64,000 nt of DNA from Tricholomella constricta. Lineage: Eukaryota > Basidiomycota > Agaricomycetes > Agaricales > Lyophyllaceae. Where the stretch lies: assembly GCA_013368375.1 (NCBI GenBank), contig JAACJP010000031.1, forward strand, positions 248,001 to 312,000, written 5' to 3'. The translations under genes and the position numbers were made by a program. Position 1 is the first letter of the stretch. Each line of letters starts with the position of its first letter. Positions 1 to 10,812 of the stretch are shown here, piece after piece. A model generated the notes under the pieces. The model did no database searches. It worked only from the letters and a program-made list of their open reading frames with translations, and was not told where the DNA came from.

Positions 1-1269
1 GACCGTTACCCAGCTCTTTTACACCACGAACATGGTCCATGATCTGTATTACCGGTGCGCACTGTTCAACTCTTGTTAATCAGCCTTCTGACTATACATC
101 GACGATAGCTACGGTTTCGACGAAGTCTCAGGCAACTTCCAACAGTACAACTTCGGCCGTGGCGGAGCAGAGAATGACGCTGTCATCGCTAACGCTCAGG
201 ATGGTTCCGGATACAACAACGCCAACTTTATGACCCCACCCGATGGGCAGAACGGCCGCATGCGCATGTACTTGTGGAACACCGCCATCCCCTACAGAGA
301 TGGCGATTTCGAGGCCGGTATCGTCATTCACGAACTGAGCCACGGTTTGAGCACTCGACTGACCGGTGGTCCCGCCAACTCGGGATGCCTCGGATGGGGC
401 GAGAGTGGGGGAATGGGTGAGGGTTGGGGAGGTGCGTTTTTCGCAACACTATTACCAAATCACAGCGCTAATCCTATCCATTTTGATAGACTTCTTGGCT
501 ACCACCATCCGTAGCACGAGCAACTACTCCGACTACGCTATGGGCGCCTGGGCCGCCAACCAGGGGCGTGGTATCCGCAATTACATCTACTCTTTGGTGC
601 GTTTGCGAACTCCTGTTTCCCGTTGCATCGGGCCAACTCACGTATCAACAATTTCTCTAGAATGAGACCGTCAACCCTTCGACTTATAAGACCCTTGACA
701 AGCCTGGCTACTGGGGTGTCCACGCCATCGGTGAAGTCTGGGCCGAGATCCTCTGGGTCGTCTCTCAAGGTCTGATCAAGAAGCACGGATACTCTGATGA
801 CCTCTTCCCGCCTAAACCTGAAGCCGATGGCACCATCCCCACCGGCGACTTCTACCGCCCTTCTGCTGGCAAGAAGCCCCTCATCCCCAAGCACGGCAAC
901 TCACTCTCAGTCCAGTAAGTTGCCCTTGTCTATGATGATGATGTGTCAAGAAGTCTGACGTGATGCACGCGTAGACTTGTGTTAAACGGCATGAAGCTCC
1001 AATCCTGTCGCCCGTCGTTCTTCGATGCTCGTGACGCGATCATCCAAGCCGACCAAATCCTTACTGGTGGCGAGAATTTCTGCACCCTGTGGGAGGGCTT
1101 CTCATCCCGTGGACTGGGCCCCGATGCCAAGGTTGAGGGCCGCACGCCATGGGGTGGAGGAATTCGGACCAACGTGAGTCATTGCCATATATTTGTTCTT
1201 GTACGCCCGTGCTGATAGTTGCTACGTCTGCAGGGCTACACCGTGCCCCTTGCCTGCAGGGAGGCATAA
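1..1269 (+). CDS. Fungalysin (M36) extracellular metallopeptidase, 3' part
   Basis: Zinc metalloprotease of family M36, a secreted elastinolytic enzyme in fungi. The gene enters from the left edge, so signal peptide, propeptide and the first part of the catalytic domain are missing. Exons read as 1-54, 109-431, 490-596, 661-914, 975-1173 and 1234-1269, all with GT-AG introns of 54-64 nt and consistent phases. The zinc motif HELSH (HExxH type) lies at 329-343, followed by GLSTRLTGG and a GMGEGWGD segment completed across the intron at 432-489; the downstream Glu region characteristic of the family is therefore present. The C-terminal part (LILDGMKLQ-like segment, then ARDAIIQAD and GRGLG-like segments) matches fungalysin order. 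Stop at 1267-1269. What is seen is a cleanly spliced intact C-terminal half; extracellular protein degradation is inferred from the family. Confidence 0.93.
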
Positions 1270-2143
1270 GCCATTTCGTTGTCGAATTGCTTTGCTGTCG
1301 GACCTTTAGTTTATAGAGGTACACGTCGCTGCGTGCTATATCTATACCCCACTTTCGGGTTGTACTATCTGTTTTATAAATGTGTTCATACGTTGGATCT
1401 TGGTTACTATACATCAACTATAAATCGTTTCAACGGAGTTGCAGGACCTGTTGAAGACACTGCATTGACCCATCCGTGATGAGATAAATGAACAGAAACT
1501 TGAGCCGAAAGCTCCCAGCGTTGTTTTGATTGTGATTGTTTGCAATGCCTGGTTATCCGCTCGCGCGTGGGGCCAGCCACCACAAGCATGAACCTTCTGC
1601 AAACCCTAACAGAGACTTTTGTAGATTATTGTGTTCCCATCTGTCGCGCTGGGCCTCGAGCAATGCATAGGGAGCTTCATGATCGTTAAGGCTGGGCATC
1701 AAATTCTTTGGATTCTGCCTGAGGGCTTCGACAGGGAAAACGACTCTCTGTATGCATGTTCAGGCCATTGCATAATCTCGCATTTGCAGAGCACACAAAA
1801 AAATCGTAGGCGACGATAGAACGACTTCCAGGAAGCAATGTAGTCTTTCTATCATGGGATCACAGAACTGGCGCCGAGCGGCCAAAGCAGGCAGGCCAAA
1901 GCGTTGTCGCTAAGCTAATCCACGTTGAGCGGAAGGCAGTGTCCAGACAAAGCTGGGGCAAAGCGTTGCTTACACTAGCCTTCTGTTCTTGTTGTTGCTT
2001 CGCGCCACAGGGAGGGCAAAGCGGCCATGGAAATGCAGGTATTTAACGCGGAGTCTTTTGTACTGCGAAGATATCATAACCTGACATACCCTCTTCACAG
2101 TCACACCTGCAGACCACCGTTTCTCTAATCTCAGTCATCGACC
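1270..2143. other. Intergenic region between protease and disordered-protein gene
   Basis: No convincing coding exon. The right part (about 1876-2025) contains several copies of a CAAAGCG-type word (near 1877, 1893, 1958, 2017), upstream of the gene starting at 2144. Short ORFs here lack splice context and family resemblance. Confidence 0.5.
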
Positions 2144-3904
2144 ATGTCCTCCTCTGAGAGCAATGCCTCTGCTGCCAGCGAAATGCAGCTCCCAAAGTCG
2201 GTTCTTGTTGCTGCCGAAATGAAGAAGGCCATGCTGGCCGCCTTCGAGCAACTCGGTATCCCTGAAGGCGCCGAACGCCTCAGTCTTCTATCAGAGGCCT
2301 CAGCTCAACTTGTGGCAGAGTAAGTGCACATCGTTAACCTTACGCGAACATCGAAGCATAACCAAGCATCGTCCAGGTTGTCTCTAGAAACCCTTGCAGT
2401 CTCAAGGAATGAGGAAACCTCAACTTCTGTTACTGCGGATACAGCGCACACGACAGCTTCTGCTGTGAATCACCTCGAGGACACACCTGTGCCAAATGTC
2501 ACCTGTACCTCTGGCGGCTCTTTCGCAAATGCTGTCAAGCCTTCTTCTGCTGAGAGTCGCCGCAGTGCTCGCATCACTGCAGTATATGAAGCAAATGCAG
2601 ACGCAAGCTCGACCATCGTCGTCACGCCTTCCGCCACAGGGCTAGGCACTCACTGTAGATGGAACGATCCAGGCGACCCAGTCAATCGTGTGCTATTCGG
2701 CAGTCATACCCCAGCCGGTCCTCCGGTCGCCGAGCCATTTCGTCCAGTCGACAATATGGCAGCTCCTGGGGCCAATCCCTTTGAGAACACTGCCCCTGAC
2801 GCCACCTCTGCCTCTGACGACTGTTTCCCAGCCACTCCTGCCGAGCTCCGCCGTAGGCCATCTCGTATCATTGCAGGATCCAATGCAAACGCGGACGAAG
2901 AGGCGACCATCGTCGTCACTCCTTCTGCTACGGGGCTTGGCGCTCATCGCAGATGGATTTATTCGGACGACCCAGTCGATCGTACACCCTCCACTCCGGC
3001 CGCAGAGGGTGCTACCTTGGTACCCGACGAAGAGTGCGCCACCAAAGGCATAGGAAAGGAGCCTGATCCTGCCCCCTCCGATACCAAATCGCCTAAGCGC
3101 AATCACATCATTATAATCCCCGCAGCCACGAAGCGCCTACGCCAGGACGATCTCGCTGGCGAAGCAGGCCCTTCTCGGCGCACGCGCAGCCGCCCCTCCG
3201 CGTCTGCCTCCACCAACTCCTTCATCCGCAACGGCGTGCGATACCACCTCTCGCGCAGATGCGGATCCAAAGAGCACGCTTCGCCCTCTCCTCTGCCTTC
3301 GGTCCCTGGCCCAGCCCGCGAGGCGCCGCCGTTCAACCACTTCCCCAAGCTTCCCCGCAGCCGCCCCCAGGGCCTGCGTCGCGAGCCCGCGTTCTACCAC
3401 AAATCACACTATGAAGTCGCGTGGGTGCCTGAGTTCGGCGATTACAACAGCCCACCTCAGACGTCGGACGAGGCGATGCCTGAGCGGATGGACCGTGTGC
3501 CTATGTCCTTCATGGCACCAAATACCGTCCCAGGACCTCAGCCTCAACAGGTCCCAGCTCCCGCACCTGCACCACAACAGGGGCCCGACGCCCAGGGCGA
3601 CCCCACCCCGTTCTACGTCCTCGAGGAAGCGTACTCGCGAGGAGGATGGAGAGAAGGAAGAGGACAAACGGGAGAAGCGCCTTCGAACTTCCCAACCTCT
3701 TGCCGAGTGAATCATCCGCCGTACAAATTGTTGTCCCTCTTCTCTCCGTTTCCTCTTTTTTCTTCTCTTTATTTCCTCTTTTTTTCTCTCTCCTCTCGCA
3801 TTGCACTTGTACTTGAATATCCTTGCCCCCGGACTCTTACTGTTCATTATTTGCCTGGACTTCTGCATTTTCTAGCCATCCTCTTTGATCGCGTTCAATC
3901 TTGA
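2144..3904 (+). CDS. Hypothetical disordered protein with internal duplication
   Basis: Not recognised. Exon 1 starts at ATG 2144 (MSSSESNASAASEMQ...) and ends in front of GTAAGT at about 2321; splicing to an acceptor near 2377 gives in-frame continuation with LSLETLAVSRNEE. The body is Ser/Pro/Thr-rich and contains two copies of a module built on TIVVTPSATGLG (about 2610-2650 and 2905-2945), each preceded by an Arg-rich segment and followed by a DDPVDR-like segment, a visible internal duplication. Downstream are basic stretches (KRLRQDD, RRTRSRPS) that could be nuclear signals. The main frame stays open to 3904, but the last 190 bases read like untranslated pyrimidine-rich DNA. Another frame gives a natural Lys/Arg/Glu-rich ending (KRTREEDGEKEEDKREKRL) that stops at 3710, so the true C-terminus may use an unseen intron. 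A nuclear role is only a guess. Confidence 0.6.
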
Positions 3905-4187
3905 TACCCTTTGTATAGTATAGGTACTTGTATATTCTTCTACATTCCCATTCCTATTTTCGCGCATCGTAGTTGTACTCAGTCGCCTGCTGCTCATGTA
4001 TTAATGCAATTTGTTTGAACTCGGACATCTGTTGTGCCATCTCTTTGAGATCACAATCGAGGTTAGATCGAAGCCCGCATTGAGCCTTGTGTGTGTAATA
4101 ATGATCAACAACTCGAGGGACAGACTCTCGCAGTTCCAGGCGTGTGATAACGTCAAAACTGTCAGGACTTGCGATCATTTGACTCGC
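3905..4187. other. Intergenic, no feature recognised
   Basis: AT-rich spacer after the gene above. Short ORFs on both strands show no family resemblance. Confidence 0.4.
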
Positions 4188-4330
4188 CTTTCTGGAGCCT
4201 TCAAAACGGCGAATTGAATGGGCATCATGGATGTCCAATGGTGGAAGCGCTGTGACGTTTTTCAGGACATGCTTTAGGTAATTAATTGCCTTTTTAAGAA
4301 TTAAGGTTCAAGGCGAGTTGATCTTACTTG
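4188..4330 (+). repeat. Remnant of a pogo-like transposon end
   Basis: Two blocks match the large DNA transposon at 56309-62896. The block about 4188-4256 resembles 56819-56892 (shared words CTTTCTGGAGCCTTC and AGCGCTGTGACG). The block about 4279-4330 resembles the element's right terminal repeat at 62836-62890 (shared AATTGCCTTTTTA, then AATTAAGGTTC and AAGGCGA). In the intact element these blocks are kilobases apart, so this is probably a deletion derivative or a degraded relative. No coding capacity is seen. The hAT-like element begins 16 bases downstream. Confidence 0.55.
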
Positions 4331-4345
4331 TCAAAGAAAAAAAAC

Positions 4346-4377
4346 CAAGAGGTGTCAGATCGGTCGATCATGGACAT
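4346..4377 (+). repeat. Left terminal inverted repeat of hAT-like element
   Basis: Inverted match (31 of 32 bases by eye) to 5340-5371. Confidence 0.75.
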
Positions 4378-4500
4378 TAGATTTTGTTCCCTGTTTGGAA
4401 ACGGGTTATTCCGACGAACGGCAAGAGCACGGCATCTACTCGACGGCTGACTTCGGCACATTGTCGGCACACCACAATCGTATGTAGAAGTATACTGTAG

Positions 4501-4947
4501 TCAATGAAATACATCATTAGAATCCATGAGCCTCTCAGGGAAAACCGGCAGGAAGATAGGAATTGGAGGAAGGTGTGGACGCTGCACTGACTCGGAATGG
4601 CGAGGCCTGCGAGGAGAGTCACCATGTGCATCGTGGATCTGCGGAAGGTTGAGTGAGCGCCGTGCATCATATGCATCTACTGATACCACAGAGCGCCCAG
4701 TGTACTCCTCGGGAACTCTGAGTTTTAGCTCTTCCTCTCTAGAAATCAAAAAACTCTCTGAGAAGACCTTCAAAACCTCATATGAAACACTTGACTCCCA
4801 GGAGGGGTGATGTTCTTGCAGGTGACGCCGTATGTTGTATTTCCAGTGCACTTCAGGGCAAAACTTGCACACAATGGGAATATTGGTGCAAGGTTTCTGC
4901 TTTGAGATCCGCGATGCTGGACCAATTTTGAATTCGAAGTGTGGCAT
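4501..4947 (-). CDS. C2H2-like zinc-finger protein inside the hAT-like element
   Basis: Single-exon ORF of 148 residues starting MPHFEFKIG. Around residues 27-46 it has a C-x2-C-x11-H-x4-H arrangement (CKFCPEVHWKYN...RRHLQEHHP), a plausible zinc-binding finger. The HWKYN...HLxxxHP pattern recalls finger segments in many uncharacterised Agaricomycete proteins (recalled, not aligned). The rest is charged then Pro-rich and matches nothing I recognise. It lies wholly within the terminal inverted repeats. It may be a captured host fragment, a remnant of a transposase DNA-binding finger, or an accessory protein; upstream exons cannot be excluded. Confidence 0.45.
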   Translation of the reverse strand: MPHFEFKIGPASRISKQKPCTNIPIVCKFCPEVHWKYNIRRHLQEHHPSWESSVSYEVLKVFSESFLISREEELKLRVPEEYTGRSVVSVDAYDARRSLNLPQIHDAHGDSPRRPRHSESVQRPHLPPIPIFLPVFPERLMDSNDVFH

Positions 4948-5339
4948 TAGACGAAGTGTGGTATTAGTGCGGCGGTCATTCGCGTGATTGATATACTGAT
5001 GACAGAGAGTACAGAGGACGAGTCAATATCCGGTTGAAGGGTTGTCTTTCTTGAGAGGTAGAGCATTATGGTTTGAAAGGAGAGTATTGACAATAGAATG
5101 AGTGTGAAATACAATATTTACAGTATCAAGTGTGCATTGTGATATGATTTCGAGTTTAGCGCACCTCAAGGAGTCGAGGAGGACGCGTCGATGACCAGGG
5201 GATGCGTTGTGATTAAGGACAGGCTTGACTGGGCGCCGTGCGGTGCCGCTCATCATTTGCCGCCCTGCCGAGTGTCAACACATGCCACAACAATTTCCGC
5301 ATTTGGGGGGGGGGGGGAGGGGAGGGTCAGCCATCAATC

Positions 5340-5371
5340 ATGTCCATGATCGACCGATCCGACACCTCTTG
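5340..5371 (-). repeat. Right terminal inverted repeat of hAT-like element
   Basis: Inverted match to 4346-4377; the single difference is in the GTCAGATC/GATCCGAC part. Confidence 0.75.
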
Positions 5372-6357
5372 AAAAAAACCGTACAGTGTCGCAGCCACGT
5401 CGCAATGCTTCTGTACGTGCTCGAATTTGCTTTGCACTGCTGCCAGTAAGGGCCTGTAGCTCAAAGCTCGCCACCAGTCCTCTCTTCCTGGCTTGCTATG
5501 TTCCTGCTCGCCGAAATTCGATATGTCTGCCTCGGATGTCTGCTTTGTCTCTGATGTCTGCCGCGTCTCGTAGTATTGTCTGCCTCGTCTCGTAGTATCG
5601 GGACGATTCATACCCTTGAATCCGCCACTTTTGAAAAATTATGTTGGCGATCGTAAACATCAACTTTTCACGCATAAGGTCCTGAGTCTGCAGGCGCTCA
5701 TACGTCGCGGTTCTGCCGCCGTCTAGGGTGGTGAAGATTCATGCCGTGAATGGCGCCTCCATCGCCGCCACAACGCCCACCAGCGCTCTATGTCTTGGCT
5801 TCTCCGTTACGCTCGCAGTATCGCCTTCGCACCGCCGTCGACGAAGCGCCCCTCTGTCAACGTCGATTCTTGAGAAAGTATCCAGCGACAATGAGGCAAA
5901 GCAGGGCAGTTCATATTCGAGCCTTCATTTTAGATTTAATTAGATTCAAGGACTCGCAACGGATGCCACCAGGGGTGACTTGATGAAACCGAAGAATTGG
6001 ACAGATTGGCGCCTTTAACAGGCGTTAATGCCTAGACACAGCGCTCCCTCACATCTCCGTTGTCCACTGTATGGCTTAAAATCCACGCACATGGTCTGAC
6101 AGGCCCTACTTTGAGACTCTGCCGAAACCTACGAAACTCTATCACACCGGAAAAACTCCGATTTACGCACATGATGCATACCGTTACGGTTTAGCCCCAG
6201 GCTTTTAGCGCTCTTCCCTCTCTTGGCCTTCTCTCAATATCATGTATCGTGTTTCAGGTCCCTATTGAATTGACGCTTGCGAACTGAAGTACTCGCTATC
6301 AAAACTACTCGCTATCAAGATTCGGCCTCTCTCCTCTTATCGAAAGTCTCCCTTCAA
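5372..6357. other. Intergenic, about 1 kb without recognised genes
   Basis: Contains a low-complexity stretch (5500-5600, repeated GTCTGCCTCG/GTCTCGTAGTAT words) and short ORFs with no family resemblance. The last 100 bases form the presumed leader of the gene at 6358. Confidence 0.4.
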
Positions 6358-9300
6358 ATGTCAACCCTACCTCCCCCTCCATCGCCGCTCGACTGGGCCG
6401 GTAGGCATCATTCTGGATTGCCCACAGCTTACTCATTTGCCTCGCACAGTAAATACTGATAAGCTTACGGCGACTCGTACGAGCCTTATAGAGGCCCAAA
6501 ACGCCGTTCATGCTGCCACCGCGAACCCTACAAAGTTCCGAAAGAAGGCGAAGGAGTTCACCGCCAAGATTCTTAGTCCTGCAAAAGCAGTCGTTGATAT
6601 TTTGGAAGCCCTGGGTGGTTTCCATCCTGCCATCAAAGCTGTGGCCGGCGTGCTCAAGGTGAAATGACATTTGTCTCATCAGATTTATATGACTGATAAT
6701 TGCCTTCAGGGTGTCATTCAGCTTGAAGAAACAAGAGGTGACATCGACAGGCGAATTGCGGCATTTTTCCCTGAAATAGTGAGTGTCTTATTTTTATCGT
6801 TCTTCGTGTCGTTGATACGGTTCAGGTATCCCTTCTACTTCTGTACACCAAACTGGGTCCTGTGTTCAATGACGAACGCGAACATCGTCTTCAACTGGAT
6901 GATCAGTTAGGGAAGGTCACTGAGTCGATCATCAAGTTTGGCTCCTTCAGCGAGTGGGTTATTCACTTTGTCAATTGTTAAATTAGTTCTCATGAGCGTG
7001 CAGAAACTATTACAAACGAAAGAGGAAACTGTGTGCGTCCCTGGCTGAAAAAATACCATATGTTATTGCGCCGCTGACCAGCGCTCATCAGTGCACTTTG
7101 TTCTTTTTGCTGCTGGTCTCAAACAAGAGCTGGACGACCTCCTGAAGGCGTTCATCCAGCTGACTCAAGGCATAAACACCTTGGTGTTGCACAAGTCTGC
7201 TTTAACAGTCACCACTGTAGCCTACAATATGGTTACCGGTGCCGACTTGGAAGAAGAGTTTCGCAAATTCAAAGATGCAATCCACAAGGAGGATGACCGA
7301 GAGCGCCAAGCCGCTTTAGCTGTCGCAGCGGCTGGGGGGTTAAATGCTGCCCTTAAGGTAATGTGTTCCAGGAATCTTGCTTATCAACGCCGTGCTCACT
7401 CGCTGCGCAACAGGATCCGGAATCAATTGCTCAATTCACTGAAGCCTTTGGGAAGCAGGTTACACCTTCTATTCGGAAAGCGTTTACAGAAGATATGAAG
7501 AAAATTTTGAAAAAAGACGGGTAAATTCAATTCAACTCGCTTCTCATTCCTCACTCCAATACCGTCCAGTGAAAAGTTCGGGATACTTCTTCACGGCGCA
7601 GAGAAGAAATTTGATCAGGTGTTGAAACGTGTAAGATTCCCACTTTTTTTATGCGAAACTAGTCCATCGTGACGCAAATGGCGTGTAGTTTGATCAAGGC
7701 CCCCATGAACTTTTACAAGACCCCGATTTGAAGGCAAGTTATAATTACTTCCCAGGAATGGGATTTCTCATGTAGGATACTCATATACAGGACATTTGGA
7801 GAGGTAATAATATCACATACACTCAAATTGTTCAGTACTGACCGCTCCTTTTCTTACTGACAGACTCGGTGCGCATGTTGTTACCTTTTCCAACATCCAG
7901 CCATTCAATATTTCTATTCTTAGAAATTCGGTACAAGTCAAAAGAGGCACAAGTTTATCGAAGGTGGCTTGATTTTTAGGACATGGTGTCCCCTGCTGAG
8001 CAAGTCGTTTAAATCCAGCTCTTCGAATACACTTTTCGTTGCAGAACAAAGACGCAACTACTACGGACTCCATTCAGGAGGTGCAGTCACAAGCTCTTAC
8101 ACTTCTAGAAAGACCTCTCTGTGAGTCCTGATCTTTTTTGCTGTAGAACAATATATTCATCCTTCTAAAATCAGTCTATGGGCCAATTCTTGATGCCATC
8201 GACGATGGTATGTATGTCTTGATGGCCATAATCTGTGCCGATCCTTTAACACTGGTTCTTTAGATCATGCCGGCTATGTTTCCATCCGTAAACTGAATTT
8301 GTTCATTTCCAATAAGCCTAAACACTGGTCGCTATTGCGATGGTTGACATTGTAAGCAAAGTTCATTTCTGATCGACCTAGACTCTGAATAAATTCTAGC
8401 TCGGCAGCTGGATGGGAGCGCATCAACATTCGTTATATGAAATTAATTGCGGAGCTATTTTTGACAAGGTTAGGCGACGCGGTGGAGAGTGGTCCCAACG
8501 GACCATTCGTGAAGGAGTATCTCAAAGTTGTCAAACCGGAAATTCTTGCCATCTCAAGCTCTTCCCATGCTGATAATGCGCACCCTGCCGATCTTGAAGA
8601 TTATCTTGCCGAACTCGAGAAGGAGATTGACGACATTCAAAAGGATCACATTGCTGTCAAGTTAAAGGCGCTCAAATATCAGGTCACTTCACCCGAACTC
8701 GTCTCTGGTGTCGTCCCCTCGCCACGACTCGAAGAGGTCTGTAAAATGAACGACTCAGTGGTATTATAGCTGACATCGGCCATACAGTCAATCTTATGCC
8801 TCGTGACCCTTCTGCTCCAAAATCACATTGAGACTCTGGAGAATGAGAAAAAGATATCCCGCGCCCAATATCTTGTAATGGTGGCTTCTTTCTCCACTAT
8901 CTGTGAAGCTTTTACAAGCCGCTTCGAGTATCTGAAAGCTAGCTGGATAAGCGATGCCAAATTAGATATGGCAGTTCAGATACACCGCTACGCAGGCGGG
9001 CTCTTCGAAGGAGTTTGGATGGTAACCTCTTTTATTACTAAATCTGTTCTCGTCTTGAAAGCCTTTGTATAGGCTACAATGGCTCCGACGGAACAGATAT
9101 CCGACAACCCGAAGGAACGATCCCCAGAGAACGACAAGTCAGATTTGGTACCGACGACTAAGAATTTGCACCCTGGCCATCAACTTGGACATAAGTCTAT
9201 TTCCGATCCCCAGCCGACCGGACCGAATCAGCAGGACCACGTCCGCGAACAATCTCTACCCTTAATCCACAGTGCGCTCCATGACCAGTCCAGAGTCACA

Positions 9301-10484
9301 ATTGAACGTGCCGGCATCGCAGGTGACCATCAGAGCCGTGGCACGATTTCCAAACTGGCTCAGTCAGCTGGAGAGCAGCAGGATCGCCCCCGAGAACGAC
9401 CTTCACTCCCTTCGCCTGCACTCCATGGTCAATCCGAAGTCATTTATGGGCATCATCATTTATTGGGCCCGCCCTCGAGGTCTCTACTTGGGACTGGTTC
9501 GAAAACCAGTCTAGCACGTCCGCTTCCAAAGCCCCCAGGTTCAGGGGCTGCTATTTCTCACTCAGTGCAGGCTCCTGTCGCATTGACACCCAATCACCAG
9601 ATAGGCCCAGATCAGTACCAAAGCCCAGTACAACCAGCGTATCGCGATGATACCGATACTTCGTCGAAAAGGAATCGCCTAGTCAGTAATTTTCACCATG
9701 TGTACATCGCCTCCCATTCATCCCTCGGACGGATCGATCCTGAACAGCGACAGGATGTTTCACCGCCACTATCATACCCTTATGTTTCGTCAGAGACTGG
9801 GAGTCAACGGGGCCTGCGTCACCCAGTCGACTCTCAGGAGACAGTTCTTCGACACTTGCCTAAAAATGACTCGAAAGACGAAGGTCTAGGGATGGCTCTC
9901 AAAAAGATCTGGAAGGTACGTATTTTTGGGGGCCCCCTTCACAATACTCACTGATATACGGATAACAGAAGTTCAAAGGGAGAGACTCTGATACCTATCA
10001 CACTTCTGCTCAATGTAGCTCGCCGGTTGGAGGAACGGGAGCGCAGACACCTCGACACAATCTCAGCAGTTCCAGCGTGCATTCGCCCGCTTCTAGCGTT
10101 TCCATAAGGATGGGTTCAGTACCGCCATCGAATCAGTTTAACATGCCGAGGCCTGATGCAACTTCAAGACACTGTAACCCAGCGCCAGTGGCCCGTTTTC
10201 GTTCACCAATGCCACCGCAACACTCACTGAATTCGCATACTCAACCTCATTCCATGTATCAAGCACAGCCGTCAGGACTGACTGCAACTACGTCAAAGGT
10301 GATTTGTGCCGGATCTGTGAAGGCCTATGCTGATCAGTCAGGCGCCGAAGGTCTCAACTATCGCATCTTCGACATATACCAAGACCGCGAAGGTATAGTC
10401 ATTGATCTAGAGAATTTAGAACCTTCGTGGTTAACTCATTTGCTGTCTTCAGGCCATGGAAGCACGTGCAATGGACGCATCTAA
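6358..10484 (+). CDS. Fungal STAND-like N-terminal domain plus degenerate EF-hand protein
   Basis: Multi-exon gene starting at ATG 6358. The first 150 residues resemble the helical N-terminal domain of fungal STAND/NACHT proteins (Goodbye-type), with the run AAVVDILEALGGFHPAIKAV-like then QLEETRGDIDRRIAAFFPE. A helical middle follows (7120-7500). Next is a degenerate EF-hand (about 8180-8420: DAIDDDHAGYVSIRKL), whose position-12 Glu is Lys, followed by the KPKHW...WLTFSAAGWE tail that often accompanies this EF-hand in Agaricomycete proteins (from memory). Exon 8437-8740 carries an acidic coiled-coil-like segment. From 9079 the protein is Pro/Ser/Gln-rich and disordered. No NACHT/NB-ARC P-loop is seen. 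Splicing at 9021, 9914 and 9969 keeps frame. The 3' end is uncertain: one frame stops at 10484; an alternative intron from about 10395 leads to EARAMDASNQLLG... ending near 10606. Fusion to the next gene is possible. Confidence 0.6.
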
Positions 10485-10812
10485 CCAACTACTTGGTATG
10501 CCAAAGAAAGCGAGAGGGACTGCGGGACCACTTCCAGGTGGCTCGGCGAGACGGCATCGGCTGGAAGAAGTCCAGAATAAAAAGGTGGAGTATTTACACG
10601 AGTGACGACTCCTCCCCAAGGCCCAAATTGACAAACTTGTTGACAGGCGTCGAAAGGAGAGATACTGCATTCGGACAGAAACCGTCCTCGTACGGGTGGA
10701 CCTGAAGTACAGCTGAGGAACATTGGGCGAAAGGTGCAGTCACACCAAGAGGTTTCCAAATTGTCGTGCTGAGGAATATGGATGTTAGGCCGACAGATCG
10801 ACTGCAGGGTCG

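Larger units (their letters stand above)
4346..5371. mobile_element. hAT-like non-autonomous DNA transposon (1,026 bp)
   Basis: Bounded by 32-bp terminal inverted repeats with one mismatch: 4346-4377 begins CAAGAGGTGTC and 5340-5371 is its reverse complement. Flanking bases 4338-4345 and 5372-5379 are both AAAAAAAC, a candidate 8-bp target-site duplication. The 8-bp length and the CA-ending termini fit the hAT superfamily; the low complexity of the duplication lowers certainty. No transposase is present, so movement would need enzyme supplied in trans. The interior carries a minus-strand ORF for a zinc-finger protein and a run of 13 G (5305-5317). Superfamily assignment is inference from structure. 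Confidence 0.65.

Noticed and set aside
5305..5317. Run of 13 G as a possible G-quadruplex switch
   Set aside because: A homopolymer run inside a transposon; length is error-prone and no second context supports a function.
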